DNA of 64,000 nucleotides. It comes from Isochrysis galbana. Lineage: Eukaryota; Haptophyta; Isochrysidales; Isochrysidaceae. Positions 1 through 10,658 of the stretch are shown here, one piece after another; position 1 is the stretch's first letter; every line of letters begins with the position of its first letter. The notes beneath the pieces are model-generated. The model was not told where the DNA came from. It ran no database searches and worked only from the letters and a program-made list of their open reading frames with translations. The translations under genes and the position numbers were made by a program. The DNA is taken from positions 931,797 through 995,796 of the forward strand of contig CM030942.1 in the NCBI GenBank assembly GCA_018136815.1, given 5' to 3'.

Positions 1-86
1 CTCCCCTCTCCTCCCTACCGCCCTTTTCCCCGAGTGCTTCCTTGAGTTTCCGCCCCCCCACCGATCCAAGCGGCGCCTTCGAGGCC

Positions 87-293
87 ATGGTGCCGGCGAC
101 GCAGAACCACGCGGCCGAGTTCATCGCGCCCGACAGCAAGCTATGCAAGGCTAAGCTCACGTCCGAGATCCGCGCCAAGTACGATGTACTTCTTGCTACT
201 AGCACCCCCGTCGAGAGGCTACACGCTCTCGGAAAAGCGAGTGACGAGGTGGCCGGCCAGCAGCGCGCCGACTCGCGCGCCGGTATCGCGTAG
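87..293 (+). CDS. Short open frame of unknown function, possibly decayed
   Basis: An ATG at 87 opens a 68-residue frame that ends at a TAG at 291-293. The same frame then stays open from the stop to about 475, so this may be part of an older, longer gene with one in-frame stop. The peptide is mixed in composition, with runs such as TSEIRAKYDVLLATSTPVE, and does not look like low-complexity shadow sequence. I do not recognise the family. It lies beside repeat DNA and has no visible splice partner. It could equally be a chance frame in GC-rich DNA. Confidence 0.2.
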   Translation: MVPATQNHAAEFIAPDSKLCKAKLTSEIRAKYDVLLATSTPVERLHALGKASDEVAGQQRADSRAGIA

Positions 294-536
294 GGCAAAT
301 TCAATCACCAAGGCGAGTGGCTCGACAGCAAAACGCAAAGCCTCGACGGAGCTCGAGGCGGTGTTTCGTATCGCTTGGCGAGAGGCGCGGCTCGGGCGGC
401 GACTGACGATGAAAGAACAGCGCGCATCAAGTCCGGTAAGATCAAGGGGCCCCAGGGGGGGGGGTCCGGGTCCTAATGGGCCCCGGATATGTGCTAGTTG
501 GGTGTATTGGGAACTTGCTACCGGAAAAATCCTCAA

Positions 537-605
537 ATTTCCTCAATTCTGAGATGGTCATTTTTTTCTTTTTACCCCTAATAAAACACTGTTTGACCGC
601 CCTAA
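537..605 (+). repeat. Dispersed repeat terminus ending GACCGCCCTA, copy 1
   Basis: About 70 bp running from TTTCCTCAATTCTGA to TGTTTGACCGCCCTA. The same layout recurs at 21936-21977, 27062-27110, 27112-27178, 55655-55696 and, reversed, 63196-63262. The shared end suggests the terminus of a mobile element. No partner terminus was found here. Confidence 0.6.
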
Positions 606-654
606 AAATCTGCCCAAATATCCAATGGAAATATCCGGATATTTTTGCCAACCC

Positions 655-945
655 CTACACACTGGGCACGGGCTTGGTGGTGTCTGGTTGGGGTCTGTAG
701 CCCGCGTGCTCCCCATGGGGGGGACCAACGTGGCTGCTATGTTGAATGTGGCCAGGGCCACGGGCCGTGTGGCGCGACTGGAGTCGCACGCACCTACTCG
801 GCCTCAGGTGGTGGACGCGGTTGCTTCGACCGCGACTGCTCCGGGTTGTGGGGCCGTCCTCGGCGGGGGGGGCGAATGAGAGGGGATTCGCGTCGGCGCG
901 CTCCATCGCAACTAGCTCTAAAGTTAGTTGCAGCAGTGAGCGTAC
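655..945 (+). repeat. Repeat family D, copy 1 (continuous)
   Basis: GC-rich repeat with a CCCCATGGGGGGGACC segment, a GCCACGGGCCGTGTGGC segment, TCGCACGCACCT, GCTTCGACCGCGACTGCT, CCTCGGCGGGGGG and an end near CTAGCTCTAAAGTTAGTT. The two halves of a second copy lie at 36240-36350 and 38333-38480. No coding potential is evident. Confidence 0.6.
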
Positions 946-1292
946 AAGTACCTATGACCAGTAACTGACAGTTGGGCTCCTCCTAGAGGTACACCGTCGC
1001 TAGCAACCTTGAACTGCTCGCCATTGCAACAAGCCTGTGAATCTCAATTCAATTCAATAGCAAATGCAATGATGGACCGCGTGCCTTGCGCATATGTCGT
1101 GTGCGCCGCACGCGTATCAGTCTCCGCCACTTCCCCGTAACGTCCATCTTTCCAGCTTGCTACAAGTCGCAAAGGAGCATGCAAGGCGGCGGTGAAGCGT
1201 GTGCGAGCGGAAGTCCATGTGCTCAAGTTGCTGATAACGAAAGTGCGCGTGGCCTCTCGGCCTTGCCCTGCCCAGTATGCGAGTCTTTCCAT
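946..1292. other. Intergenic stretch without recognisable feature
   Basis: Between the family D repeat and the 3' end of the OXNAD1-like gene I see no repeat shared with the rest of the window and no convincing open frame. It probably includes the 3' untranslated region of the minus-strand gene. Confidence 0.4.
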
Positions 1293-1524
1293 TTACCACC
1301 ATTGTTCAAAGCGCGTTTGATTACGTGGCACCCCTTCGTCAGCGAGTTGTTGCCGCAAATTCGTAATGAAAGCCGGCGGCCCGCATAAATACACGTCGTG
1401 TTCACGTAGAAGTGGCAAGCAGCTACTCTCAAGCAAATCACGGAGCCGCCGTGCCGTCAGACGACCCTTGGCAAGACCATTGTTCATACCCAGCGCGACC
1501 CCTTCCCTCTCAGCGAGCGCTTCT

Positions 1525-1555
<31 letters not shown>

Positions 1556-2783
1556 GAGCTTGTGCGGCGGCCTTTGCGTTGCCTGCTGGCGGAGCCGCTG
1601 ATGATCCTGGAGGCACGGTGCGCCTGTGTCGTGTCTCCGGTCTTGTGACGCTGAGGTGAACATAGAAGCGGCCAGCGCGAACTGTACCTGCGATGTCATC
1701 AATAGCCTCGGCGAAGGCAAAATCCGACGGGAGCCTGAAAATACGGATGGACACACGTAAGAGCACACAAGAATCGAAGAGTGGCTCCATCTCGTGAGAA
1801 CATGCATGTCAACTCGCATGTGTTCTTAGCAAACACAGGTCCAGTGCATAATTGTGGAGGTCCAGCGTCACGGCAAACTCTGGCGCTTCGCGAGCCCATT
1901 TGCCACGCCAAAGCTTTGAGCTGCCTATTACTTATTGCAGCTTTTCTACCTGGCGGAATACGCGAGTGTAACTCTCGGTATGGGCTCAGTCTCTGTCGCA
2001 TGGCGCATCATACTCATGATGGGTGTGATCCCTATGCCGCCAGCCACCTGGCGTGTAACGGACCACCGGGCGTCAGACCAATCGGGCTGTCCACTCAGAC
2101 TCGGCCCTGAATGAAACAAGCAGATACACGCCAAGCTGTCCCCATCCTCATCCCATCAGTTCAAGACTGCTGCCGCACATACTGCGATGAAGATTTAGAA
2201 TTTCAACTGTGCACAAGGCCCTCAAAGGCTACGCTCGATGGCCGTACGTGCGGCGTACCAAAAGAACTGCCCGTCCGGACGATGGAGGCTCGTAGATGAA
2301 GGAGCCTCCGGGCCGCAAAAGGAGCTCTGTGCCAGCGGTAGCATGGCGGTGCATCCACTCTGTTGGCGCATGCGCTGCAGCCTTGATGGCCAGAGTGATG
2401 GAGCCCATCTCAGAAACTTGCGAGGGCGCTGAAGCGATCGAGTAGCCGCCGACTGCATCGATCTCAGGCAAAAAGACGTCGACCCACTGCCCCGGCTGGT
2501 GGCTGAAGTCACTGGCGACATCAATGGTGAACTGCTTCACGTCGGCTGTCGCAAACTCGACCTCACGTATGGTGGCACGGGTGAGTCCAGCGACGTGACG
2601 GACAAGGGGCTGAACGCACGACTTGGACGACTTGGGCACGCCCGAGTGGACCGCGCGCGAGGCCGCCCCGCGCACCGAGGCGCAGGCGAGCCGGCCGGAG
2701 GCGCGGCTCATGACGATGCCGCGCGCGACGACGCAGTGGACGACGCGAGCGAGCCGCGCACGGCCGAACTCCGCCTCCGACAT
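1293..2783 (-). CDS. OXNAD1-like FAD/NAD(P)H oxidoreductase, three exons
   Basis: Exons read on the minus strand are 2783-2259, 2047-1950 and 1734-1293, joined by GT-AG introns of 211 and 215 nt; the joins keep frame and give 354 residues. Exon 1 starts with a basic, Ser/Ala-rich segment that could be an organelle transit peptide. It then has a flavin-binding beta barrel with PGQWVDVF and the GGYSIASAP motif, where classical reductases have RxYS. Exon 2 carries the nucleotide-binding loop VAGGIGITPIMSMM. Exon 3 ends with YLCGPPAF and the C-terminal EQWW, the usual end of ferredoxin-reductase-like folds. The GGYS variant and overall length fit the OXNAD1 branch, whose exact substrate is not established. 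An alanine-rich stretch encoded by GCG/GCC repeats near 1520-1560 interrupts the nucleotide-binding domain. The ATG is only about 48 bp from a copia fragment. Confidence 0.85.
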
Positions 2784-2831
2784 GTCATTTACTTACTTCG
2801 GGTGCTTAGTCAAAATCTAAATCTAACTGTC

Positions 2832-3903
2832 GCCCCATCACGGAGGTGGAAGAGGATGCTAGCGACAACACCTCCGACAGCACGCCGCCTATCCGAGCTC
2901 CTCAACGGCACCGCCGCATCATCGAGTCCGATGAGGAGGATGACGACACGCTTACGCCAAGTGGCGAAGTGCAACGCGGGCCATTCGAGTCGGAAGATGG
3001 CAAGGAGGACACCGCGCCACGCCGCTCAAGCCGCATCGCGGGAGAGGAGCTCCCGTACACGGTGATGGACTACTCCACCTTGGGCAACGACAACACCATC
3101 TTGGGCGACGAGAGTGCTAGCGAGTACTCGGCGTCGATGTGCCACAAGATCTTGATGGCGACCGAGGTGTGCGACGACGCCATCTACATCGGCTTCCCAA
3201 AGCCCTTCAAGCCGCACCAACTCAAGTACCTACCACAAGATGAACAAGACTTGTGGGAGGAGGCACGCATGAAGGAGTACAACACCTTGGTGACCAACAA
3301 GACCTTCATCGACGAGAAGCCAATCAAGGAAGTGGGACGCGCCATCCCACTAGGTGAGACCCTCCGCTACAAGCGCGACGGCATCCGCAAGTCGCGCATG
3401 TACGTCCAAGGCTTCCGCCAAGTACCGGGCATTGACTTTGACCTCTCGTACTCGCCAACCATCTCCCATGGCGGCTTTCGACTCTTCTGCGTCATTTCCG
3501 TCATCATGTGCACGTACAAGGGCGCCGCCGATGCCATCTCCGCGTACACGCAGAGCGAGTTGCCCCCCAACGAGCGCGTTTGGGTACGCATGCCCAAGAA
3601 CTACCGCAAGTACGATGAACACGGACAAGAGCTAGCAGCCCTCTTAGGGCAATCGCTCTATGGCTTGGTGCAATCCGGCCGCAATTGGTGGCTCAAGTTG
3701 TCCATGTGGCTTGAGGCATTTGGCTTCATCGTGGCGTTCAGCGAGCCATGCCTTTACGTGCTCCGTGATGAGGATTCCTTCATGGTCATGGCCACGTACG
3801 TGGACGACATGCCGTGGGGCTCCAATGACATGAAGCTCGTGCGCAAGGTGTTTGAGGCCATGGAGAAGGATGGCTTCAAGCTCACTTGGCATGAAGGTCT
3901 CGA
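2832..3903 (+). pseudogene. Copia pol fragment of element 1 (upstream piece)
   Basis: The open frame covers the acidic/serine-rich linker after integrase, then the reverse transcriptase with GFRQVPGIDFDLSYSP, QSLYGLVQSGRNWW and the catalytic YVDDM at about 3797-3811. It stops being pol after LTWHEGL, where the reversed LTR of element 2 begins. The frame reads on into the LTR until 4087, but that tail is not pol sequence. Confidence 0.85.
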
Positions 3904-4161
3904 TGAGTGGCGAAAGCTTTCTTGTTACTTGTCTCTTAGGGGTCTCTACCCTTGCACGGTCCGTTGTCCGTTCAAACGACTCAACCGCCGTAACCGACTC
4001 AACCGCCGTAACCGACTCAACCGCCGGTCACGTAACCGACACAAAAACAAAACCCCAACAAGAACAAATGCTTTGCACACCACCTAGCCATAGCTAGGCC
4101 TTGGGTTCACGACGCACATTAAGCCTTGCATGAAGCCTTGTATGAAGCCTTGCGCTTCTCA
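3904..4161 (-). repeat. 3' LTR of element 2
   Basis: 258 bp, starting TGAGAAGCG and ending CGCCACTCA when read on the minus strand (TGAG/CTCA ends). It contains tandem copies of an 18-bp unit built on CGGTTGAGTCGGTTACGG, a likely promoter or enhancer part of the LTR. Confidence 0.9.
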
Positions 4162-4225
4162 CCCCCCCTTGACCTGATCCCCCGGAGAAGGGCAACAAAT
4201 GAGGGATTCGCAAGGCAGCAAGATC

Positions 4226-4988
4226 TCAGATGCGAACCATGATCAGCCCACGGAACTTGGTGAACTTGTTCGCCGCTAAGGGCTTCGTCATCATGTCGGC
4301 CACATTGAGCTCGGTCTGAACGTGGTAGACACGTAACACATTCTTCTGCGTGAGCTCACGCACGTAGAGCTCACGACGATGGATGTGACGGGCCAAACCC
4401 TTCATGATGGGATTGTCCGCGAGTGCCTTTGCACCCTTGCTGTCGGACAAGAGCGGGCTTGGTTCCGCTTGCTTCCAACCGAGATCCGCGAGCGTGTTGC
4501 GGAAGTTCTCGATACGCTGCGAAGCGAGGGAGGCCGCCATCGTTTCCGCTTCGTTGGCCGACAAGGAAATGCTGTTTTGGCGCTTGCTGCCCCAATCGAC
4601 GAGGCTGCCATTGATGAAGATGAGCCAGCCGCTCGTCGAACGTACTACGTCCCACGATGCGTCGACCATGCCGCGTACCATGCCTTCACCTTGACGAAAG
4701 AGGCCGATGATGGGGCTATCGCCATTGTTCTTGTAGTACTTGAGGCCCATGGTGCCACGGTTCTTGAGGTAGAGAAGGCAATGCAGCGCCGCGTGCCAAA
4801 GGTTCACGGTGGGGAACGACATCGCGCGGCAAAGTTGGCCCACCGTGTACGAGATGTCGGGGTTGCTCACCACGGCGGCGTAGAGGAGACTACCGACGAG
4901 GCCGCGGTACTTGGTGCCAAACTTGGGATCGAGCTCCGCCTTGATCCGCTCTTTCTCGTCTTGCGCCTCGATGACGTCCTTGCCGAGG
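4226..4988 (-). pseudogene. Downstream pol piece of element 2 (RT end and RNase H)
   Basis: The minus-strand frame from about 4988 to the stop at 4226 encodes the end of RT, including KYRGLVGSLLYAAVVSNPD. The copia RNase H follows, with VDASWDVVRSTSG, the SLSANEAETMAA motif and the closing DMMTKPLAANKF. It is cut at its start by element 3 at the duplicated CGAGG (4984-4988). The matching upstream part lies at 10659-14424. Confidence 0.85.
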
Positions 4989-5244
4989 TGAGAAGCGCAA
5001 GGCTTCATGCAAGGCTTCATGTGTGTCGTGAACCCAAGGCCTAGCCTAGCTATGGCATGGCTAGGTGGTGTGCAAAGCATTTGTTCTTATTGGGGTTTTG
5101 TTTTTGTGTCGGTTACGTGATCGGCGGTTGAGTCGGTTACGGCGGTTGAGTCGGTTACGGCGGTTGAGTCGTTTGAACGGACAACGGACCGTGCAAGGGT
5201 AGAGACCCCTAAGAGACAAGTAACAAGACAGCTTTCGCCACTCA
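4989..5244 (+). repeat. 5' LTR of element 3
   Basis: 256 bp with TGAG...CTCA ends, followed directly by TCTGGTACCCCCGCCGAG (5245-5262). That segment is a plausible primer-binding site because TGG pairs with a tRNA CCA end; the tRNA itself is not identified. Three CGGTTGAGTCG units lie in the second half. Confidence 0.9.
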
Positions 5245-5274
5245 TCTGGTACCCCCGCCGAGAGACAAAGAGAC

Positions 5275-8200
5275 ATGGACAAGAACAATGACAAGATCTT
5301 CTTCTACAACAAGGATGGTGCTGAATGGAGAGCATTCAGGCCCAAGTTGCTCGCGATGGCCGGCAAGAACGGTTGCCGACGTGCGATGCTCAAGAACAAG
5401 ACGGAAAGCGTCGATGACGCCGACAAGGACAAGGAAGCCACCCAGGTGGAACTGAACAAGGCATATGACCTCCTCATCATGTGCATCAAGGATGACAAGC
5501 TTGTGGCCACCTTGGATGTGCTCTACACGGATGAGGAGGAAGAGAAGTACGACGGCCACCGTGCGTTCAAACACATCGACGAGTTGCACGTGGCGGTCAA
5601 CACCGAAGACAAGGCTGAAGACAAGAAGATGGAGTATGACACACTCAAGATGACCAACCTCCAGGAGTTCCCCTCAAGGGAGGAGGTCACCAACCGCTTT
5701 GACAACATGTTTGGCATCTTCCAAGGACTCAAGGGCACCGCGCGCGAAGTCTCCGTGGCCGAGTTGTGCCTCGACATGAAAGCGAGTTTCATTGGATGTG
5801 GAGAAGGAGTCCTTCGTGAAGTGGACAAGGCATGGGGCTCCTTGGAGGTTGAGCACCGCAAGAGGCCTGATATGGTGCACAAGAACCTTGTGGAGGCAGC
5901 GGCCATCGCCCATAAGCATGAGGCGGTGCGCTCCACGGTGCGTCCGGGCCAACGTGCAATGCAAGCGTCCAAGACCGAGGATGACACGGATGCTATCAAG
6001 AAGGCCTATGAGGCGGGCTTCAAGGCTGGCCAAGGTGAGCGTGGAGGTGGTAGGAACAACAACAACAAGGACAAGAAGCCCTGCTCCCACTGCGACCGCA
6101 TGCACGCGGGCATCTGCTGGTCCAACCCCGACACCGCGCACTTGATCGATTGGGACAAGGTGCCGGAGGGCCTCCAAGCCAAGATCAAGGCCAACCTCTA
6201 CGATGCCAAGATGAAGAAGGAAAACAAGCAAAGTGGTGGACGCCTCACCTTCACCTGCAACAAGATATGTGCAACCACGACCAAGAACACCCAAGATGAT
6301 GCATTACGTATCCTCATCGACTCGGGCGCAACCGGGGCGGACTACTTCAACGACATCAGCTTCTTCCCAGACGGCGTGGATGAGACGCGCACGGACATGG
6401 TTGAGGTGGCAAGTGGCAAGGCAATCAAGACTTGGGGCACCGGCACCGCCAAGTTCCTTGCACTTGTGCGCCCCCAAGCCGGTGCACCCCTTGGATGGCA
6501 TGTGGTCGAGAAGCCCGACGCATCATTTGGTCCATTCAAACGCAACATGCTCTCCACCCACAAGGCGTGCTCACGCAATGATGATATGAAGTGCATCATG
6601 GGCAAGGTGAATGGCTTTGAACTTCCTGGAGGTGCATTCATGCCTTTCACCATGGGTGACGACTCCCAAGGCTTCTATGTGGATGTACGGCCCATCCCCA
6701 AGGGCGAGACGACCAAGGCGTACTCGCTTGGACCGTACACCACCGACAAGCACAAGGACATGCACGCCACGCATGAGGAGGCCAAGGAGATTTGGCGCGC
6801 GCGCCTTGGATCGCCTAGCGATGATCGCCTCCGCCGCCTGCCGGACTACTCCGTCGACGTGCCCGCCAACCTCAAGCGCCTTCAAGCAAGGAAGGCGGAA
6901 GACGTCAACGAGGTCGCGCTCAAGGCCAATGCGCAACGCCGACCCGGAGGCGGAGGTGGAGGACCATGGATGACAAACGCCGTCGGGGACGTCATCACCA
7001 ACGACATCCTCACTATGCCTTGCCGCAGCGTGCTCACGGGCTACAAGTACGTGGACGTGTTCTACGACGTCTTCTCCGGCCTCGTGTTCGCGTATCCCAT
7101 GCGCTTCAAGTCGGAGCACCCAACGATGTTGCAGCGCTTCTTGGCGGACACGCAAGGGTTCTTCATCGTGAAGCGCTTGCACTCGGACAATGAGCCCGTG
7201 CTCAAGAGCGACAAGGTGCAAGAGATCTGCGATAGCAACTTGATCCGCAAGCAAGAGAGCAACCCGTACGAGCCGTGGGGCAACCCTGCGGAAATCGCGG
7301 TCAAGTTGCTCGAGCGCACCATGCGACCATTGCTCCTGGGGTGCAATGCCCCCCAAGAGTATTGGGAGTTTGCGCTCTATCCCGCGATGGTGATCATCAA
7401 CCGCATCCCCGGCGCCAAAGACACTGCTCCTCCTCTAGTGCGTGCCGGCATCCGCCACACGGTCAACCTGAGCATGCTCAAGGTGTTCGGTTGCAAGGCC
7501 ATCGTGCAGAAGCCCAAGGCGTACCGCGACAACAACTTGTCGGAGCAAGCACAAGAGTGCATCTACTTGGGCCCGGCACGCTACCACACGGGCAACATCT
7601 TCATGTCCCTCGAGACGGGCAAGGTGTTTGTGAGCGGTGTGCACGCCACCTTCATGGAGACCGAGTTCCCGTGGAAAACCACGAGGGGGGGTGAGATCCC
7701 CATTGACAAGACCGACCAATACGGCAAGATGCATGGCTCAATCTACGCGTTTGGCATCCCGGAGGACCACGAGGATCCGGACTACACGCCCTCGGAGCAT
7801 TCCTACTCGGGCCCCATCACGGAGGTGGAAGAGGATGCTAGCGACAACGCCTCTGACAGCACGTCGCCTATCCGAGCTCCTCAACGGCATCGCCGCATCA
7901 TCGAGTCCGACGAAGAGGATGACGACACGCTTACGCCAAGTGGCGAAGTACAACGCGGGCCATTCGAGTCGGAAGATGGCAAAGAGGACACCGCGCCACG
8001 CCGCTCGAGCCGCATCGCGGGAGAGGAGCTCCCGTACACGGTGATGGACTACTCCACCTTGGGCAACGACAACGCCGTCTTGGGCGACGAGAGTGCAAGC
8101 GAGTACTCGGCGTCGATGTGCCACAAGATCTTGATGGCGACCGAGGTGTGCAACGACGCCATCTACATCGGCTTCCCAAAGCCCTTCAAGCCGCACCAAC

Positions 8201-8283
8201 TCAAGTTCCTACCACAAGATGAACAAGGTTGGCGGGCACGTCGACGGAGTAGTCCGGCAGGCGGCGGAGGCGATCATCGCTAG
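5275..8283 (+). pseudogene. Copia gag-protease-integrase frame of element 3, ended by an inverted insert
   Basis: The frame opens 31 bp after the LTR. In order it holds a gag domain, a zinc knuckle CSHCDRMHAGIC, the aspartic protease motif ILIDSGATGADY, a pre-integrase region (EIWRARLGSP) and an integrase core. In the integrase, acidic residues are visible in GDVITNDI, RLHSDNEPV and NPAEIAVKLLER. A serine- and acid-rich linker follows. After LPQDEQ the frame runs into a reversed copy of 6558-6870 and stops at 8283, so RT and RNase H are not reached. An intact relative with the same domain order is element 2. Confidence 0.85.
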
Positions 8284-8539
8284 GCGATCCAAGGCGCGCG
8301 CGCCAAATCTCCTTGGCCTCCTCATGCGTGGCGTGCATGTCCTTGTGCTTGTCGGTGGTGTACGGTCCAAGCGAGTACGCCTTGGTCGTCTCGCCCTTGG
8401 GGATGGGCCGTACATCCACATAGAAGCCTTGGGAGTCGTCACCCATGGTGAAAGGCATGAATGCACCTCCAGGAAGTTCAAAGCCATTCACCTTGCCCAT
8501 GATGCACTTCATATCATCATTGCGTGAGCACGCCTTGTG
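8227..8539 (-). repeat. Inverted copy of the element's own gag-pol segment
   Basis: This stretch is the reverse complement of about 6558-6870 of the same element (protease-to-integrase region) and takes the place of a few bases between DEQ and LWEEAR. At the right junction the two sequences share CTTGTG, a microhomology that fits template switching during reverse transcription. Confidence 0.85.
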
Positions 8540-10103
8540 GGAGGAGGCGCGCATGAAGGAGTACAACACCTTGGTGACCAACAAGACCTTCATCGACGAG
8601 AAGCCAATCAAGGAAGTGGGACGCGCCATCCCACTAGGTGAGACCCTCCGCTACAAGCGCGACGGCATCCGCAAGTCGCGCATGTACGTGCAAGGGTTCC
8701 GCCAAGTACCGGGCATTGACTTTGACCTCTCGTACTCGCCAACCATCTCCCATGGCGGCTTTCGACTGTTCTGCGTCATCTCCGTCATCATGTGCACGTA
8801 CAAGGGCGCCGCCGACGCCATCTCCGCGTACACGCAGAGCGAGTTGCCCCCCAACGAGCGCGTTTGGGTACGCATGCCCAAGAACTACCGCAAGTACGAT
8901 GAACAAGGACAAGAACTAGCAGCCCTCTTAGGGCAATCACTCTATGGCTTGGTGCAGTCCGGCCGCAATTGGTGGCTCAAGTTGTCCATGTGGCTTGAGG
9001 CGTTTGGCTTCATCGTGGCGTTCAGCGAGCCATGCCTCTACGTGCTCCGTGATGAGGATTCCTTCATGGTCATGGCCACGTACGTGGACGACATGCCGTG
9101 GGGCTCCAATGACATGAAGCTCGTGCGCAAGGTGTTTGAGGCCATGGAGAAGGATGGCTTCAAGCTCACTTGGCATGAAGGTCTCGATGAAGTACTTGGA
9201 GCCCAACTCAAGGAAGTGAGTGATGGAATCATTCTTCACCAAGGAGACTACATCAACAAGTTGGTGGGCGCGCACCTCGAAGAGATGACCGAGTACGAGG
9301 ACACGTTGCGCAACACCGTCGACACGCCATGCAACTCGTACCTCGGCAAGGACGTCATCGAGGCGCAAGACGAGAAAGAGCGGATCAAGACGGAGCTCGA
9401 TCCCAAGTTTGGCACCAAGTACCGCGGCCTTGTCGGTAGTCTCCTCTACGCCGCCGTGGTGAGCAACCCCGACATCTCGTACACGGTGGGCCAACTTTGC
9501 CGCGCGATGTCGTTCCCCACCGTGAACCTTTGGCAGGCGGCGCTGCATTGCCTTCTCTACCTCAAGAACCGTGGCACCATGGGCCTCAAGTACTACAAGA
9601 ACAATGGCGATAGCCCCATCATCGGCCTTTTTCGTCAAGGTGAAGGCATGGTACGCGGCATGGTCGACGCATCGTGGGACGTAGTACGTTCGACGAGCGG
9701 CTGGCTCATCTTCATCAATGGCAGCCTCGTCGATTGGGGCAGCAAGCGCCAAAACAGCATCTCCCTGTCGGCCAACGAGGCGGAAACGATGGCGGCCTCC
9801 CTCGCTTCGCAACGTATCGAGAACTTCCGTAACACGCTCGCGGATCTCGGTTGGAAGCAAGCGGAGCCAAGTCCGCTGTTGTCCGACAGCAAGGGTGCAA
9901 AGGCACTCGCGGACAATCCCATCATGAAGGGTTTGGCCCGTCACATCCATCGTCGTGAGCTCTATGTGCGTGAGCTCACGCAGAAGAATGTGTTACGTGT
10001 CTACCACGTGCAGACCGAACTCAACGTGGCCGACATGATGACGAAGCCCTTAGCGGCGAACAAGTTCACCAAGTTCCGTGGGCTGATCATGGTTCGCATC
10101 TGA
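8445..10103 (+). pseudogene. Copia RT-RNase H frame of element 3 with an antisense-derived N-terminus
   Basis: The frame of 552 codons starts at an ATG within the inverted segment, so its first 30 or so residues are the antisense of gag-pol. From LWEEARMKEYN onward it is normal copia RT with the YVDDM active site, then RNase H with SLSANEAETMAA, ending at the stop before the polypurine tract. It has no gag, protease or integrase. Whether it is ever translated is unknown. Confidence 0.8.
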
Positions 10104-10167
10104 GATCTTGCTGCCTTGCGAATCCCTCATTTGTTGCCCTTCTCCGGGGGATCAGGTCAAGGGGGGG

Positions 10168-10658
10168 TGAGAAGCGCAAGGCTTCATGCAAGGCTTCATG
10201 TGTGTCGTGAACCCAAGGCCTAGCCTAGCTATGGCATGGCTAGGTGGTGTGCAAAGCATTTGTTCTTATTGGGGTTTTGTTTTTGTGTCGGTTACGTGAT
10301 CGGCGGTTGAGTCGGTTACGGCGGTTGAGTCGGTTACGGCGGTTGAGTCGTTTGAACGGACAACGGACCGTGCAAGGGTAGAGACCCCTAAGAGACAAGT
10401 AACAAGACACAAAAACAAAACCCCAATAAGAACAAATGCTTTGCACACCACCTAGCCATGCCATAGCTAGGCTAGGCCTTGGGTTCACGACACACATGAA
10501 GCCTTGCGGTTTTGTTTTTGTGTCGGTTACGTGATCGGCGGTTGAGTCGGTTACGGCGGTTGAGTCGGTTACGGCGGTTGAGTCGTTTGAACGGACAACG
10601 GACCGTGCAAGGGTAGAGACCCCTAAGAGACAAGTAACAAGACAGCTTTCGCCACTCA
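10168..10658 (+). repeat. Compound 3' LTR of element 3
   Basis: The LTR reads normally from TGAGAAGCG at 10168 to about 10410. It then switches to a reversed piece of its own first half (about 10409-10507) and resumes forward from GGTTTTGTTTTTGTG to CCACTCA at 10658. GACA is shared at the first junction. The outer ends are intact and are flanked by the correct target duplication, so this structure was probably formed before or during insertion. Confidence 0.85.

Larger units (their letters stand above)
4989..10658 (+). mobile_element. Copia element 3 (youngest), with self-derived inverted segments
   Basis: Plus-strand element inside element 2, flanked by CGAGG at 4984-4988 and 10659-10663. 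The 5' LTR is 4989-5244, the primer-binding region starts at 5245, gag-pol starts at 5275 and ends at 10103, the polypurine tract is at 10161-10167, and a compound 3' LTR fills 10168-10658. Two inverted pieces of its own sequence interrupt it: one of about 310 bp inside pol (8227-8539) and one of about 100 bp inside the 3' LTR. LTR segments that can be compared are identical by eye. The element is defective through the pol interruption. Confidence 0.9.

Noticed and set aside
3904-4087. Continuation of the pol frame of element 1 into basic, Asn/Arg-rich sequence
   Set aside because: This is read-through of a reversed LTR, recognisable by its CCGTAACCGACTCAA units; it is not part of pol.
10240-10658. 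C-terminal extension of the element 2 gag-pol frame
   Set aside because: It is translation of the compound LTR of element 3, after the duplicated CGAGG.
3904-10658. Opposed elements considered as one large palindrome
   Set aside because: The inverted symmetry comes from two separate insertions in opposite orientation, each with its own target duplication.
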